A stretch of 64,000 nt of DNA from Lineus longissimus (Eukaryota > Nemertea > Pilidiophora > Heteronemertea > Lineidae). The position numbers and the translations under genes were made by a program. Positions 32,566 through 46,110 of the stretch are shown here, piece by piece (the stretch's first letter is position 1; each line of letters starts with the position of its first letter). The stretch spans positions 8,932,501-8,996,500 of the forward strand of contig NC_088309.1 in the NCBI RefSeq assembly GCF_910592395.1, written 5' to 3'. Under the pieces are notes generated by a model. The model had not been told where the DNA came from and did not search any database. It saw nothing but the letters and a program-made list of their open reading frames with translations.

Positions 32566-35500
32566 AAAGAACTCACTGTAAGCTAGCATAATTTGTTCAG
32601 AAGAACCATTGCAGTAATAAGTTAAACGCAACACTGGAGCCAGTAATTGCCACGTTCAGTTACAAATGGAGGGAACTTCTTTTGAGTCTGTTTTTTCAGA
32701 TTCAGAGCATGACGGATGCTAAGGCGAATTGGAGAATATTTTAATTCACTTCCTGTGCAATTAGCCAATTTCCCATTTAATACGATTAACTAATTTGATT
32801 GTTTTGGCAGAAGTGTGCCATCCTATAGTAACAAAGATTTACCACACGAGCAAGAGCTGAAACCTACAAAGACAACAGCATTAGTCCCTTATATGGAAAC
32901 ACCATGCAAATCTAAGACTCTATTCTCAGCATTAACAAAATATTTTAACAATACAGAGACTATGGGCAGTTTCTTCCTGAGCAAGCCCAAGTCATTGTCT
33001 TTAAAAATATGACTACATGATACCTGTAGGCTTACTTATGCTTAGCCTACCACTTAGTGCTATCTTACCCATTCCAGAAAAACCCAACAATCTTGCTTTG
33101 CGGAGATATATAAGTTATCTAGTTGTATATAATACCCCAGACTTTTTGGCAGATGGTTGGATAACGTAGGGATGCTGCGTTATCGTAGAATAAGTTTATC
33201 CAAATGTAAGCAGCTAGATTGAGCAGATGACTACCAGGATCAGATAATTAAGCAAATAACTATTCTATATCTTCACCATCTGATGAAAAGTTAACACAAC
33301 AGGCATGGAATACCTTCGTGTCAATTTCAGTTTTTAAGAGCGATATGTATCATGAGAGACCCCTGCAGCTAACAGAAGTAACTACAGTTGGTAGCAGATG
33401 GTAACGTCTGCCAAACATTAAGAAACGTATATGACTTAATGATTTTCCTTTTTGAATTTTCCTCAAAAACTACAATACTACTTTAGAGACGACATGGAAC
33501 CACTTTTCAGTCGACCAACCAACTTGACTTTTATCTGCTGCACAGCAACAATCACACATTAGAAAATGAAGGTGTTACTGACCTTACATAAGCCCTGGAG
33601 AGAAATTAAGGAACTGATCTACGTTTGATATCTACTTCAAAATATCACCGAAGAACATTTTCTCAAACCAAGACATCTTTTCAAAGGAGACCTTTTCCTG
33701 AACTTCAAGGGTTATGCTGACCCATTTGCAATCACCTACAGTGATTGACCTTCTCAGCCAATACAACAATTTTCTTCATCAAAGTCATATTCAAAGGGAC
33801 TTTTCACACAATGGCAAAGGGACAGCATCAAACAGCAAGGAAAGGCGTTCAGCTTTTCCAAGCCTCCATCAACTTGAAATTGAAAAAGGTGAAAAACGAG
33901 CACAGACTTTCAACGAACCTATGACTTTCTTAAATTGCTTTATAAAGCCATTCAAACAGATTTTCTTCAAAACTCCAAAGGGTTTGTTTCCAACAAATAA
34001 TCCTATTAGAAGAAATGTTCTCAGAAATCACAAGACGACTTACCCTTTGTGACAAACGTCATTGACAAAACAAGCTTCTGAAAGGTCTATTTTCATTCGT
34101 AGGATTTGCCAACATGACAATCAAAACTCGAAAAACGAAAATCTATATTTTGGATTCTGATTTCTTTCAACAGACACTTTGACATCCAAATGATAATCCT
34201 ATTCATGAGAAACAAACTGCCTTTATTTCGGGATTAGGAACATTTGAACATAATTGAAACTTCTCCAACTTGTCAAGGTAAATGGGATTTATTTTGCTAC
34301 CGGTCCAGATGAAACCGGTCACCATCCCTCTGAAGTCAGTTAATCAAAGCATTTTTTCTTGCGTGACTGTTAAGCAGATGACAGTTTGAAGTTGACATTA
34401 AACGCTGCAACTTTACTCTGTTAAATCTTCAATCAAATTTCTGTAACAAGAACTCTGATGACCAGCCATAAAACTGATATTAGTTAGGGGTGGCTCAACA
34501 GTTAGAACATTGTCGCAAGAAGAGTACAAATAGTACGCTTGGAGAAGGGTTGCAGTCCAATGTGCACTTCAGTATATAAGAACCATGACATTAAGGTTCT
34601 GTTGACTATCTTCACAGGAGCAGGGGATGGCTAAAGCTTTTATCATGTGATCCTACCAGGTGATTTGGGTAAGTTAATGAGCCCCAACACTAAACACCTG
34701 CAGTTAGCCAACACCCCTCCAAGATAAACGTACAATATGGAATCCTCCACCAGCGGGGGCGCTACCCACAGCTGCTAGACATTACAGAGAGAACAGACAA
34801 CGTTGCCATATTCAGATATCGAGCAAGTTGAGCCAATTCAGCTAAATTGTTCACCCAGTGGGATGCGGTAATGAGCAGTTTGATAATAGAGGTCGCCTGC
34901 AGTGAAGGCGTAACTGACAACAAAGACCAAGAAATTATATGTTCGGTGCGATTTATCGAAGAATGATTTTGTTGTATACAGGATTGTCAAGAGATGACAA
35001 AATCAGTTCAATGCAATGTAATGTCAATAAAAGAATGTTTTGGAGGCATTAATTTGTTAACAATTTGTTAATATTCGGTGTGATGGGGTACAAAATGTCT
35101 GCCATTATTCCCCCTAAAGCGTCTCTGAATGCATACCAACCAAACATTGAGCGATGAAAATGTTGTTTCGCAAAAGCGTGCTGCAGGGGGTCATCCGGCA
35201 TAATATTTGGTGGCAATACTGTTGTGAGTGGAATGTCTGTCTAGTCATATTATAACCACAAGCAATATAGGATTGACCGCAAGACAACAAATAAACACAT
35301 TTTCCTGTTATTAGAAGATTCACAGTATGTCTAAGTAATATTTTGAATAGCTTGCTCCATCAACGAGGCCCAGCCGCCTTCAATTCTTGGTCTGGTTTAC
35401 TTAGTCTATCAGAATGTATAGTCTTAAGTCTATCAAGTGGTTATGGCTGACGACTGAAAATTCATGTCAGGGACTGTCACCACTGAGATTATTGGGCTTG

Positions 35501-38500
35501 ATTCCCAGTCACACTGCTTCCAACTTGGATAGGAGACAACTCAACTGAATCTGACATCTGAGGTTCATCTGAATACCTTATAACAACTTTCAGGAAATAC
35601 CACTGATCCCAACAAACAAAAGATGTTCATCATCATATTTTCCAAGGCCATAGGCTATGGGCGATAGCCTTGGTTTCCTGTGAGATAGACACGTTCCTGT
35701 GAGGGTAATCACAACCACTTTCATCCCCACCACTCCCTGGTATTTTTACTCGATTATAACAACATGATATTTGCCTCAATTTTTACGATACGATATTTAA
35801 TATGAGGCTTGTCAAGACAACCAAGAACAGTTTCCATCATCCATTGTAAACTTAGTCAATATCGTTCAGAGTTTGGTAAACACCGCTGTTAAGATGTGAT
35901 CAATTTTTGATGACCTGCTCGTAGTTATGGTGATATTTAACATTCTTATTGACACAGTATTAGAGAGAGGCTATCACTTTCATGAGACCATTTGCTCTTT
36001 TATGAGGGCGAACACAGTAATCAGGGATGATATGGCGGGGGTTTTGTTTGTTTTTTATTATCCTCAGACACATCCTCGGGAGTGTCTCACAGTGGTAACC
36101 TCAGGGATGTTATTTGGCCAAAAGGAAATTGCCTACATAACCAACTTCAGAATAACAACTGAATTCATCAAAAGATCAGGAGTGACTGTCGAACGAACAC
36201 CAAGACACCAACGACTATCATCAGTGATTTACATTCATTACACGATGGTAAGATAGTGAATGAGCTGTGTTAGTCTATAACATTGCACCATGTCATACAA
36301 AGCTAGGTGATGGCAGGTGTCCTGGCTGTAAAGTCAAGGACTCGTTGCGGTGAGAGATGACATCCTTTATGGGCAATTATTACCCGAACTGTACCAGTAT
36401 ATTCTTCAGACCAAAACCACTTTACCACAGCAAAACCTTGGCCATGCCTTAGAGGTTTAGGTATGAATATCTTATGGATCTCATTAGCAGAAACCTCAAC
36501 CAATCAACAGGGCAACTTGTACAATACACTCATTGCAACACAACTTGGTACCAAAGCTGAACAAGGTACAGCAACATTATAAAGTAAAACTCCACCAACA
36601 CCATTCCATTAGCATGGATACATAACACAATGTTTAAACCCACCATAAATGTACTGCTTATCCGAGCTTGTAACATCCATCATTTCCAGTCTACAAATAA
36701 ACCACAATGAACATCTAATTTAATTTTTTATCTTTGTGAATTTTCCTTTTCACATTTCTTATCGCATCAGGGGAGAGCTGAGAGACAAAGTAGCTACCAT
36801 AGTTACTCTGCCGTTGAAACACAAAAGTGCCCGGATCACTCGCTATGGAGCTGATCATACTGGACACGAAACAACCAAAAAATAATTGATATATCAAATC
36901 AAATTTAGTAGACAATGGATCGAAAAACGTGCATTCAGACTGCTGCAATTATTTATCAAATGAAGATCATTACAAGGTCCCATGAATAATTAATAGGGAA
37001 TTCATATGGCACAGTTGGGTGCTGCAGAGGTGCGCGAAACAGCTGCATGACATAAATCGAGCACGCACATGCCAAGTTGAAGCAAAGTACAATATTTGTT
37101 GGTTGAAGTCAGTACCTGTGTCCTTTCAGTGTGGCTCTAGGTCGTAACTGCTACCAAGAGCCCTTTCCTGTGCAGATAGCTTACAATAGCTTATACAAGT
37201 CTAAGCATTTACGACGAGGCCAAGGAAGCCACCAACCACTTCAGCAAACAAGTCATCTTACTTGTCTTCGGTTGACCTAAGGGCCTGGTATAGGCGATAT
37301 AGGTCTTCTGATCAATCTTATGTCATCTGCCTGCTGACATGTCTTCTACTCGCCTCAATCAGAATATGGCAAATCATATTTGTGGAGAGCATTGATGCCC
37401 ACGGTAAGTGAGGATGATTCTCAACGAGACTTGCCGCACCCAGAACACAAGTGCATTACACACCAATCATGAACCCTTCTGAAGCATTCAGCTGCAGTAT
37501 AAACCCGCTCAAGGATCCATAACTTTCATTTTCAGAGTTTGCATCAACACTTGAGCACAATGATATATATTCGGGTAAGACCCACCTGATCAAATTTCAG
37601 CTCAAGCAAGGCTAATTTGAAGAGAGTACATGCTTAAAGCTCAGTCTTAAAGTTCGGACAATAAAACATGATCACGATATTCATGAGACCACATTGCTGA
37701 ATACCTCAATCCAATGCCATACAAGAGGTACACTGTGTGCATTAGTTTCATCTAATTGAGACGATAACTGCATCAATCGAATTAACTCGAAATAATATAT
37801 GGTCATCAGTTAATCAAGCATTGTACACTGCTGCGGGATTTGCCTCTGATTCACCCGGTGCTAAGCAACCGCAGATCACACAAATCCGGGACTCCTGCAA
37901 CCAGCCTAGTCAGCCACATTAGCAAATAACAACAAAAGACAAAGACTTAATGAAATTAGCTTGAAAACGATACATCGTCATTGGTAATTAGCAAATGAAA
38001 ACTTGCTGCGTATCCTGCAGGAATTTGTTACATGAATTGGCACGGACTGGGGATATCATGACAGAGTTAGCGTAATCAGGGTGATTAGGAAAACGACACA
38101 GACTCCATTATATGATCATCTTCTGATCCTTTAAACTCACCCGAGAAGTATCTAAGCCATGTTAGTCAAGATTAATTTCTAGGGACTTATGAGACAGTTT
38201 TGGACCGAATGTGCATGGATAACAAATGGTTCAACAGAAACATACACACAGAGGCGTGTAACATGAACCTTAGCATCTATAGCATGTTCATAACCTTTAC
38301 TCATGTGGGCACAAGTTAATTTCTACATGGAAAAGCAACCATTTTCAGTACTGAGATCTGTACCATGCTGTATAACTGCAAGTGTATGAAGGAGACATTT
38401 GCAGTCTACACCCGAAAGCATGCCAGTGCATAAGCATTATTAATGTTGGCACTAATTGGTCTTGACCATGTCTGATCATATCCCTGAAGGATCATGGAAT

Positions 38501-41198
38501 GGAAGACAGACAGAAAACCTATTATCTGATCCTCAGACCTTACTCATACTTTGCCTTGGGAATACTGGCCTGATAATCAATGGACATACTAAAGCTGGTT
38601 TCATCCAATATTAGTGAATTATGCCAGGGATCTAGGAATTGGAAGGTGAAAAACTATGGCAAGATTTTCTAAATACTTGGTTCAAACAAGTAAAACCCAA
38701 GGGGTATCAAGGGTTCACAGTTATATGACATTATCAATTTATCTGAATTCCCAAGGGTGCACTTTGGGATCACATACAAAAAGCTCAGGCTTTGAGTCCC
38801 ATTACTCAGACATGCTCAATCAGGCAATCAAAATATAGGCGAAGGCACCACATCATAAAGTGGCATAATCTTGTCTAACGGCAAATGATCAGGAAGATAT
38901 TACACAAATTTTCGGTGACTTACCAAACCATACAAACTAATTCCAGCAAGGAAATGGCTAAAGTCACTTAACAAGGCTTATACCCTGTTGAAGAAGACTA
39001 TAAAAAAACTTAACAACGTGAAGGCTTTAAGTGGATAATTTTATCATTTAGTTTAATTCCTCGTTCCAAGAGCTGAAATGGCTCACAGGTGAGAAGACTT
39101 GAAAAAAGATTTAGAGATGTTCTAAATGGCTGCCTTGACAAGGTTGACCAACAAGAAATCCTTTACCCACAGGACACTTACAAACAATGTTTTTTAAAAG
39201 TTCCAACGTTATAATACCACGCAAGGCCTCTGACTTTAACTAGTCATTCGAGTGGTATGCTAAGTGCATTGTATATTCTTACATATCTTCACACGTTGTA
39301 AACACAATTTGTTCGTTCTGAGTACCCTTATCTTTCATTTAAACTTTTCACCCAGTTCGAGTACTTGGATGAATTCTACCATTAAAACACTTGAAAAATA
39401 TAGGGTTCTGCTATATCAGAAGAGAATTGTGGAAAAAACATGTCAGAGTCATGCCTGAAAGGAGATTGTCCAGTTAAGCATGTTTTGGTCATAAATACCT
39501 ATAGGCCTATGTCTAATGTTTATCAAGAAAGCCTAATGATTTATGAGAACAATCCACCACAACAAAATGAAATAGTGGTTTGGACTGAAAACACGACCAA
39601 TAGGTAGGAACAGACTCCAGATAATTGTAGCCAAACACTTTTGAGACCAAGCTAGGTGAGCTCTTATTTTGCCCTCACAAGTCAGGTGATGATAAAGCTA
39701 CCAATCAGCAACATGAATATCACCAAAATTGGCTGAATAAAGTACCAGCAAACATCGATTTCCACATTTCCATTTTGTCTCGTTCCTGTACCCAAATAGA
39801 CTCAATATGGTCAAGCGCCATCCCTGCAGCACATGAAAAAGCTCCTCTAACACAAAAACACCATCTCGGCGTTATCTGCTTTGCTTTGCGTCGAGAGGAA
39901 GGAAATGAATGAAAGGCGGTATGCAAAAACATGACAACTGCTTCTTCATCTCCTAGCGCACTTTTTTCAAGGTGAAATTAATCATAAATCTCTTTGAAGA
40001 ATGATGGGATATTGAGGCCCCAGAGGTATACGTTACAGCAAGAAACGTTATCTGCTCCATTCAAACGTGAACATAATCTAAATTCTGCGCTGCTGATGAC
40101 AAAGCAGTTTTTGCTGAGGACTACTGTGACTGTATCGATCGTACAAAAAGACATGGGAAGACCTGATAGAGTACTCTACGCTAAACTTACTGCCCCCATT
40201 GGAAAGGAAGGTGAAGAAAGGTCATATGGTCGACATAATATGGATCCACTTAGGGATGACATCTTGACTCCCTCATGTTTTGACATTGGTCTGCCCACAG
40301 CCTCCTCCTTTGTAGTGAAAAAAGAATGCAGTATTGGCCTACTGGGTGAATTTCTTGAAGAAAGGAACACTTGTGGACTTCACGGGAATCTGCAACTTAT
40401 GATGTTACAGATTATAATGAAATATGTCTCACTAAGGGAGGAAATATGTTATATTTATGTATAGCACTGTCAGGTTTATATTTGGATGATTCAAGTGGAC
40501 ACACATCGCAGAAAGGCCGTCAGCAGCAATTGAAGAAAGTGTCACCACAATCACCACATCACCTTGACCCTGGGAAACTGGCGAGACACCTCACTGCATG
40601 CAGCAATGAAGCCAACCAGTCTCCCAGCCAACGGGCAATGGCTTACATCCAAGATAAGACCATAAAAGACAGGATATAAACACCGACAGGCGACAACACA
40701 CCTCATCTCACCAGAACAAGACATCTACCAGGCACAATTAACTCCAAACACTATAATAATATTCACACACAATGTAACAATTTTCATGAATATTTTACCA
40801 ATATCAGAATTTTACGAACAAATGCCGAGTTGACATTACCCATTATCATGGTCAGCCACCCATTAAGACAAGTAACAGTAATTAAACTAGAACTGATGCC
40901 ATTAAAGGTCGATTAATAACCTCGAAACTTGTATCTTCTATAGAAATCAAGTTATGCTTATCTTCGTCTAATTGCCAATAAAGTTAACAAAGGTAGCATG
41001 TCTCAGGTGACTATGTCAAAGTTAACGAGATAAAAGTCACGTCATCTCGGTATGAGAAAGCGATGAAATGCTTGGTGGCACATGATTGCTGTATCAGGTC
41101 ATCGCATGTAAAGGACACGAGGGAGCCTGGAGTCAGCCAAGAGGTTGGCAGCAAATCTTACTGCCATCCTTAGACAAGAAAGCCCCACCCACCAAAGG
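32566..41198. other. Non-coding stretch, nothing firm
   Basis: Mostly AT-rich unique sequence. CCAGCGGGGGCGCTACC at about 34750 is another partial CTCF-like word. The open frames at 33714 (112 codons), 35927 (109) and 39994 (156) have compositions of random DNA, no exon boundaries and no recognised domain. An acceptor-like TCTTCACAG near 34618 leads only to ten open codons. Confidence 0.4.
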
Positions 41199-41207
41199 TC
41201 AAGGTCA
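41199..41207 (+). promoter_or_regulatory. NR5A/ERR-type response element
   Basis: TCAAGGTCA, a perfect extended half-site for FTZ-F1/NR5A and ERR receptors, directly preceded by an overlapping AAAGGTCA, so two AGGTCA half-sites lie one after the other. Single short motifs occur by chance, so function is uncertain. Confidence 0.3.
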
Positions 41208-42739
41208 CAAATATCTCGCTGGAACATTTAGCCTCACAGGTTCAAAGCAGATCTTTTCAGGCTGTTATCTTTTGCATTTGAAAATACCCAAAAACAACTT
41301 GTGCTGAAGGTGACCAAAGGGACTGTTGCAAGGCATTCGAACTGCACACAAGTTGATGTTTACCTATACTTTTTTAACAGAAGAAGTATAGACCATTCAA
41401 AGAGTGTCTTTAAACGAGACTATTTACCAAAACAATTGCGTTTTAAAAAAGCCCCTAATGGACTTACTTGAAATCTGTAAATGAACACATATCAACGAAT
41501 AACAGTCCTACTTTCCCGAGGATTTTCACTTGTCAACAAATTCACCATGATGACTACTGATATGGCAAACATGCCAACAAGGACTATTGTTCCCGGAGCA
41601 CTTTCCAAATGACTGCCAATGAATAAGGGTAATCGACAATGAGAACTTTGTCAAGATTCTGCCGATAAGTGGTGTGAACCGGCTGCCTGTGTATGCACCA
41701 TTGTGTTGGGGTATGACAGATGAAAAATAGCATTCCACACCACTTTATCAAGGAACTACATGCAGAAATTACCATGTGAAGTATTTTCAAAATGCCACTT
41801 GAATCTCACCACAATGGTAGGGGTCAACTACATCCTATATTTGCCTTAAACATGACACCTTTCAGTTTGAACGGCAGAATGTCATTATATTCATAAGTAC
41901 TTTTTTTTCTTTATGAAAAAATAAGCAAATACACAGAATTTCTGCAGTTCTATTCAATGATCATCTGCACATTTTCTTTCACTCAAAGAACATTGTAATG
42001 TAAAAACCCTTCTATACAGTTACCTCTTAAAGAACCAGGAGTTATTACTAATAGACCTTTTCCCCTCTCTGAACACGATGAAACCCAAGATTGAATTGAA
42101 CATGACTTGGAAAATGTTGATTCTACATCTTTGAAGAGACAAAATTACTATTCATAACCATGACAAGACCCATGGCAAAAACGATATCAGGTCAAGAAGT
42201 TATGCCTTACCTATTTTAAACAGTCAATATCCATTGTTGTTGCCTTCACAGCATTAGTTAAATGGAAATGAATCCTAGAATATCCTCTATTCCGTGAAAG
42301 GAAAGTCTTAGTAAGCAGCAAATTCACCCTTTTTCATTTTAATAACAATACCACACTTTGCAGCAGACACCATATTCACAACGATCACTTCGACTGGTCT
42401 AGCTAGATATCTCACCCAGCGAATAATGCAATATATCTCGCCCAGCACAATGAAAGCCACCAAAACATGATCAATACGAGTATTATTTATTCTATAACAT
42501 GACATAACGATTATTCGCAGCCTACGCCGCACTATAATCCTGGGACTAAGAGCAATCCGCTACCATTAAGTCCGACCAAACACACTGGGTCAACAGCTCT
42601 TTCTTTGTGTTTGACCATGCTAGCATAACACAATTACCCTGTAGCATGACGATATTGGCGAAATACACGAGCGACTAAAATAGCCACGAGCGTTATGCCA
42701 GGCTAGCAATTACCACAACAAAATCTGCCATGTATTAAC
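41208..42739. other. Non-coding stretch, nothing recognised
   Basis: AT-rich unique DNA. The minus-strand frame at 42308-42532 is followed by clustered ATCTCGCCCAGC-like words at 42408 and 42436 (a short duplication). No gene evidence. Confidence 0.45.
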
Positions 42740-42875
42740 TTTAGGCACAATTTACACCGAATTTCCTCCTCCCTTGAGGCCGGCGTGTCTGGCAAACGTC
42801 CAACCTCCCGCGAGTCAGCAATGGCGGAAAACACAACCTAAATCACCTGGCGTAACTGCCAACAATTGAAAATAC
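42740..42875. promoter_or_regulatory. CpG-bearing patch with an ATGGCGG core
   Basis: GAGGCCGGCGTGTCTGGC, CCCGCGAGTC and GCAATGGCGGAAAAC (core 42821-42827) make a small G+C island in AT-rich DNA. AATGGCGG resembles the YY1/Pho site (AAnATGGCGGC). It could be a regulatory element. The ATG opens only a few codons, so it is not a start exon. Confidence 0.3.
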
Positions 42876-45479
42876 AGACTAGTTTAATTTCCTATACTGA
42901 TGAATAGATGGCCGTTCCAATAAGATTGCCTCCCCCTGCTAAGAAAGGAACACCTGCAGGATTAGATTGGGGAAAGAAACCAAGCAAGCGATGGTAATCA
43001 TTTCGGTGACAAACGATGACAGATTACAGATAAAGGTTTAGATTACCAGCTACCACACGTCAAGTCGCGACCATATTGCGCCAAATGATAACTTTCTTTA
43101 GGGGAATATGACATGTAAATTATAGGAATCGGGCAAGGAAACACAATGTCTTGAATGACAAAGGAAGAATGAGAGCGGCTGTGGATTGATTCATTGCCGA
43201 CATGCCTCTTCCGTCCTTCAAGATATCGAGAAGCAGGCTATAAATGTCACCACAACAGGATCTAAGAGATGTGAACATTTGCTGCAGCTTCCACCACAAT
43301 GAACCCTTTTCAACAACAAAGGAAGGCAAGGAGACAAACCATTACTCTCAAGATTTAAAGGCTGGAATCATGTCATCATCTTATCAAGTTTTGGAAATGA
43401 CAAGGGAAATTTAACTGCATCTGAGAACAAATTCTGGGGGAAAACCACTGGAATTTGTTCACATTTTATCAGCCACTGACCACCATCTTGACCGATCAAG
43501 GTTTAACATTCACTCGTAACAAGCATCACACAGCTTATGCGAAGCAGTGGATTAGTCAACTGTGACTGTAAGAAGCTCTTTGGTAACGACTGTCATACGA
43601 GTGGGCTCCATTTGTTTCTTTTTCGGTTTTTGGCCCCATGAAAGTGCCACAGGTAAGCAACATCCATCTCTCCCCCTGGTGAAGCCAGTCACTGCAGCAT
43701 TGCCCAGACTTTCGACATTTAAACAATGCGATGCATCTTCCGTCATCCCCATTGCCTCATCTTGTCGCCATTGCATGAAAATCCATTGGGTAATCTGATT
43801 TTTGCCTCCTCAGGCTATGGATAGAGATCAAAGGGTGGAGGAGATTGCAATCAATGGCCATTGTTTCCTATAAAATATCACAGAGTTTGAGGTATTTTTG
43901 TGGTTATCATAATCATAACTAATGCTGCACGAGCACTTTTTGTACAGAGAATATTATCATCTTTGTACTTTTCAAAGGATTTCTCCACATTTTTGTGGCG
44001 TAAAGGAAAATTTGTATTGGTCTTGGGCACTCCAGTTACACTAACCCTTTCATGAACATAGCAGTACCTGAATGCTCAAATACATGTATTTGTGAGGCCA
44101 TTTCGTATTTTTCAAAGTAATTATATTTTTGATTGGAATGACTTTAATACATGGATTGGTAACTTTCATTCTAATCTACACAAGAGACTAAAGGATTGGA
44201 TTTTATTTAATTCTTTGAAGAAAACTTAACAGTAATCTTATCGCCTCTCTGTCTCATGATTTAGGTTTTGCATTAAGGACATTGCCAAATAAAATGCAAG
44301 GAATATCTATACAAGTATGTTTATAGGCCTACCAGTATACAGAGATAGTCATGGAAAAGCTTCTGAATACAAACACCAATGTAGTTTTTTTCACCATTGG
44401 AAAAGCGCACAGTTTCAACAATAGACAACGTCTTCATAATAAAAGATTCTGTCTTTCATCAATATTTCTGCTGCAGGTGGTAAAGAATATAGATATTGCC
44501 AATATTGCTTTAGACAAGTGCGGAAACCTACTCTGTATAGAAGCCTACTATTCAATTCTCCCCAAAACCAATTTATTTGATTACATGGAGGGTTTTTTCA
44601 ACACGTATTCCCAGCCACACTAAAGATAAGCCACACGATCAAATTGCCCAGATTGGCGAAGAAAAAATATCACCACTCCGAATCAAATAATGATAAGAAA
44701 GTTAAAGTTAATCTTGAGAAAAAGATGCGAGCTTAAGAACACGCAGAAAGAAATCGTGGATGCTGTTAAAAGATCAACGAGGTTGCCCATCACTGCTCGG
44801 AATGTATACCAACTCAACATGGATTGACTTCCATCTAAAAAGCTGCGGCTGCGAGCTGTCAATGCTGCGTGCATCTCATCAGAGTTACCGCCGGAGTGGG
44901 ATTAATTCTGAGGAGAAACACTCAACAGTTTCATCATTTGATTCCCAAATGTTTCATAGCCTGTGAATGAAACCGATAGAAAAACCGCCAGCACTGCTGA
45001 TTTCCCTGAACGACCATGCAGCAACTCATTCCACTAATGCACTGAAGCAGTGCAGAATGGATTGTCCCATGGAGAATATCTGATACCCCAAGCCACCCCT
45101 CAAATACAATTCAACTAATGTCATCTGAAAAACGCTAAATTAAAATTTATCAAATTTTAATCCTACCTTATCAGAATGTTTTTTGCTTCAACTTTAAAAT
45201 CGACAGATTTCGAGACAGTGTCATCATCAATCAATGTCAATTCTAGTAATTATGAATTCCAACAGGGATCAAAGTTTTAACCCTCCAAGGAATAAGGCAA
45301 CTTGGAGAATATTGCAGAAAATCTTAAGATTTGGGCCAAAAACGTTGCTGTTATTCCTATGATAATCACAGTCTATATCAGTATCAAATTCACAGTCACA
45401 TGACCATAACCAGTCCTGACAAGGGACAGTAATCGTTTTTGGCATATTCACCCCAAGGAGCACACCAGTTGCCCCACCT
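42876..45479. other. Non-coding stretch with one possible terminal exon
   Basis: On the plus strand an acceptor GATTTTTGCCTCCTCAG ends at 43813 and is followed by 19 open codons, a TAA (43871-43873) and AATAAA at 44288-44293. This could be a last exon with a 3' UTR of about 0.4 kb, but nothing joins to it. A second acceptor (TTTCTGCTGCAG, 44476) leads into a frame ending at 44623. Both are weak. Confidence 0.3.
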
Positions 45480-46110
45480 CCCCAGCGAGATATGTAATGA
45501 TGCTTTTAGGTAAATAGCATCCCGCCATCAGCCCCTTGGAATCATCGGGGAGGGAGGATAGAGACTGGTATAAAAGAGCCGTCCCCGTAGGCTGGCTACC
45601 TAATAGAACATAATCAGCACAGCGAGAGTTAATGAAGTCACAAACATGATCTGGTGTTCCCAGGGGCATACTAAAAGGCCTCCTTGGTATGAGTAACACC
45701 AAGCAATTTGCGTAATTGAGGGATAACACAATCGTAGTAACTGGGACGGATATTGGATAAAATGCACGGCTAATGCTATCGCCAGAGTGACCACGTTTAC
45801 GTTCACACAATGCTAACTATTTGCTACATCCTACGGCAGAGTTCATAGAAAATGGCGGATACGCAAATCAATCACACGACAAATTAGTCCAACTTTATGC
45901 AGCGGTGCACAATTTCCAGCTGATGAGTCTTCAATTGAATGCGCGCCCGCTATATCGGCTCGTTAATATTGCGGGCATCAATTTACTATTTTTCTCCCAA
46001 ATTGAATTTTCAAATCTGATAAAGGCAAAGTGGTTGGTGGAACAAAGACGGATCGATACCGGTCTCTGGAGTGTGCATGATGGCCAGGATGTGCATCATT
46101 GTAAATAAGC
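45480..46110. promoter_or_regulatory. Candidate conserved non-coding block
   Basis: A unique, CpG-bearing block lying in plain AT-rich sequence. It contains AAAATGGCGGATACGCAAATC (YY1-like core 45852-45858 next to an octamer-like ACGCAAAT), TTTGCGTAATTGAG and GCTCGTTAATATTGCGGGC. A 120-codon minus-strand frame (45448-45810) crosses it but shows no domain or splice signal. The texture suggests an enhancer. Confidence 0.3.

Noticed and set aside
39994-40464. 156-codon plus-strand frame as a gene
   Set aside because: No domain, no splice or promoter context, and residue composition like random translation.
45448-45810. 120-codon minus-strand frame as a gene
   Set aside because: No domain or start context; it overlaps a block that looks regulatory. 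Kept only as a check item.
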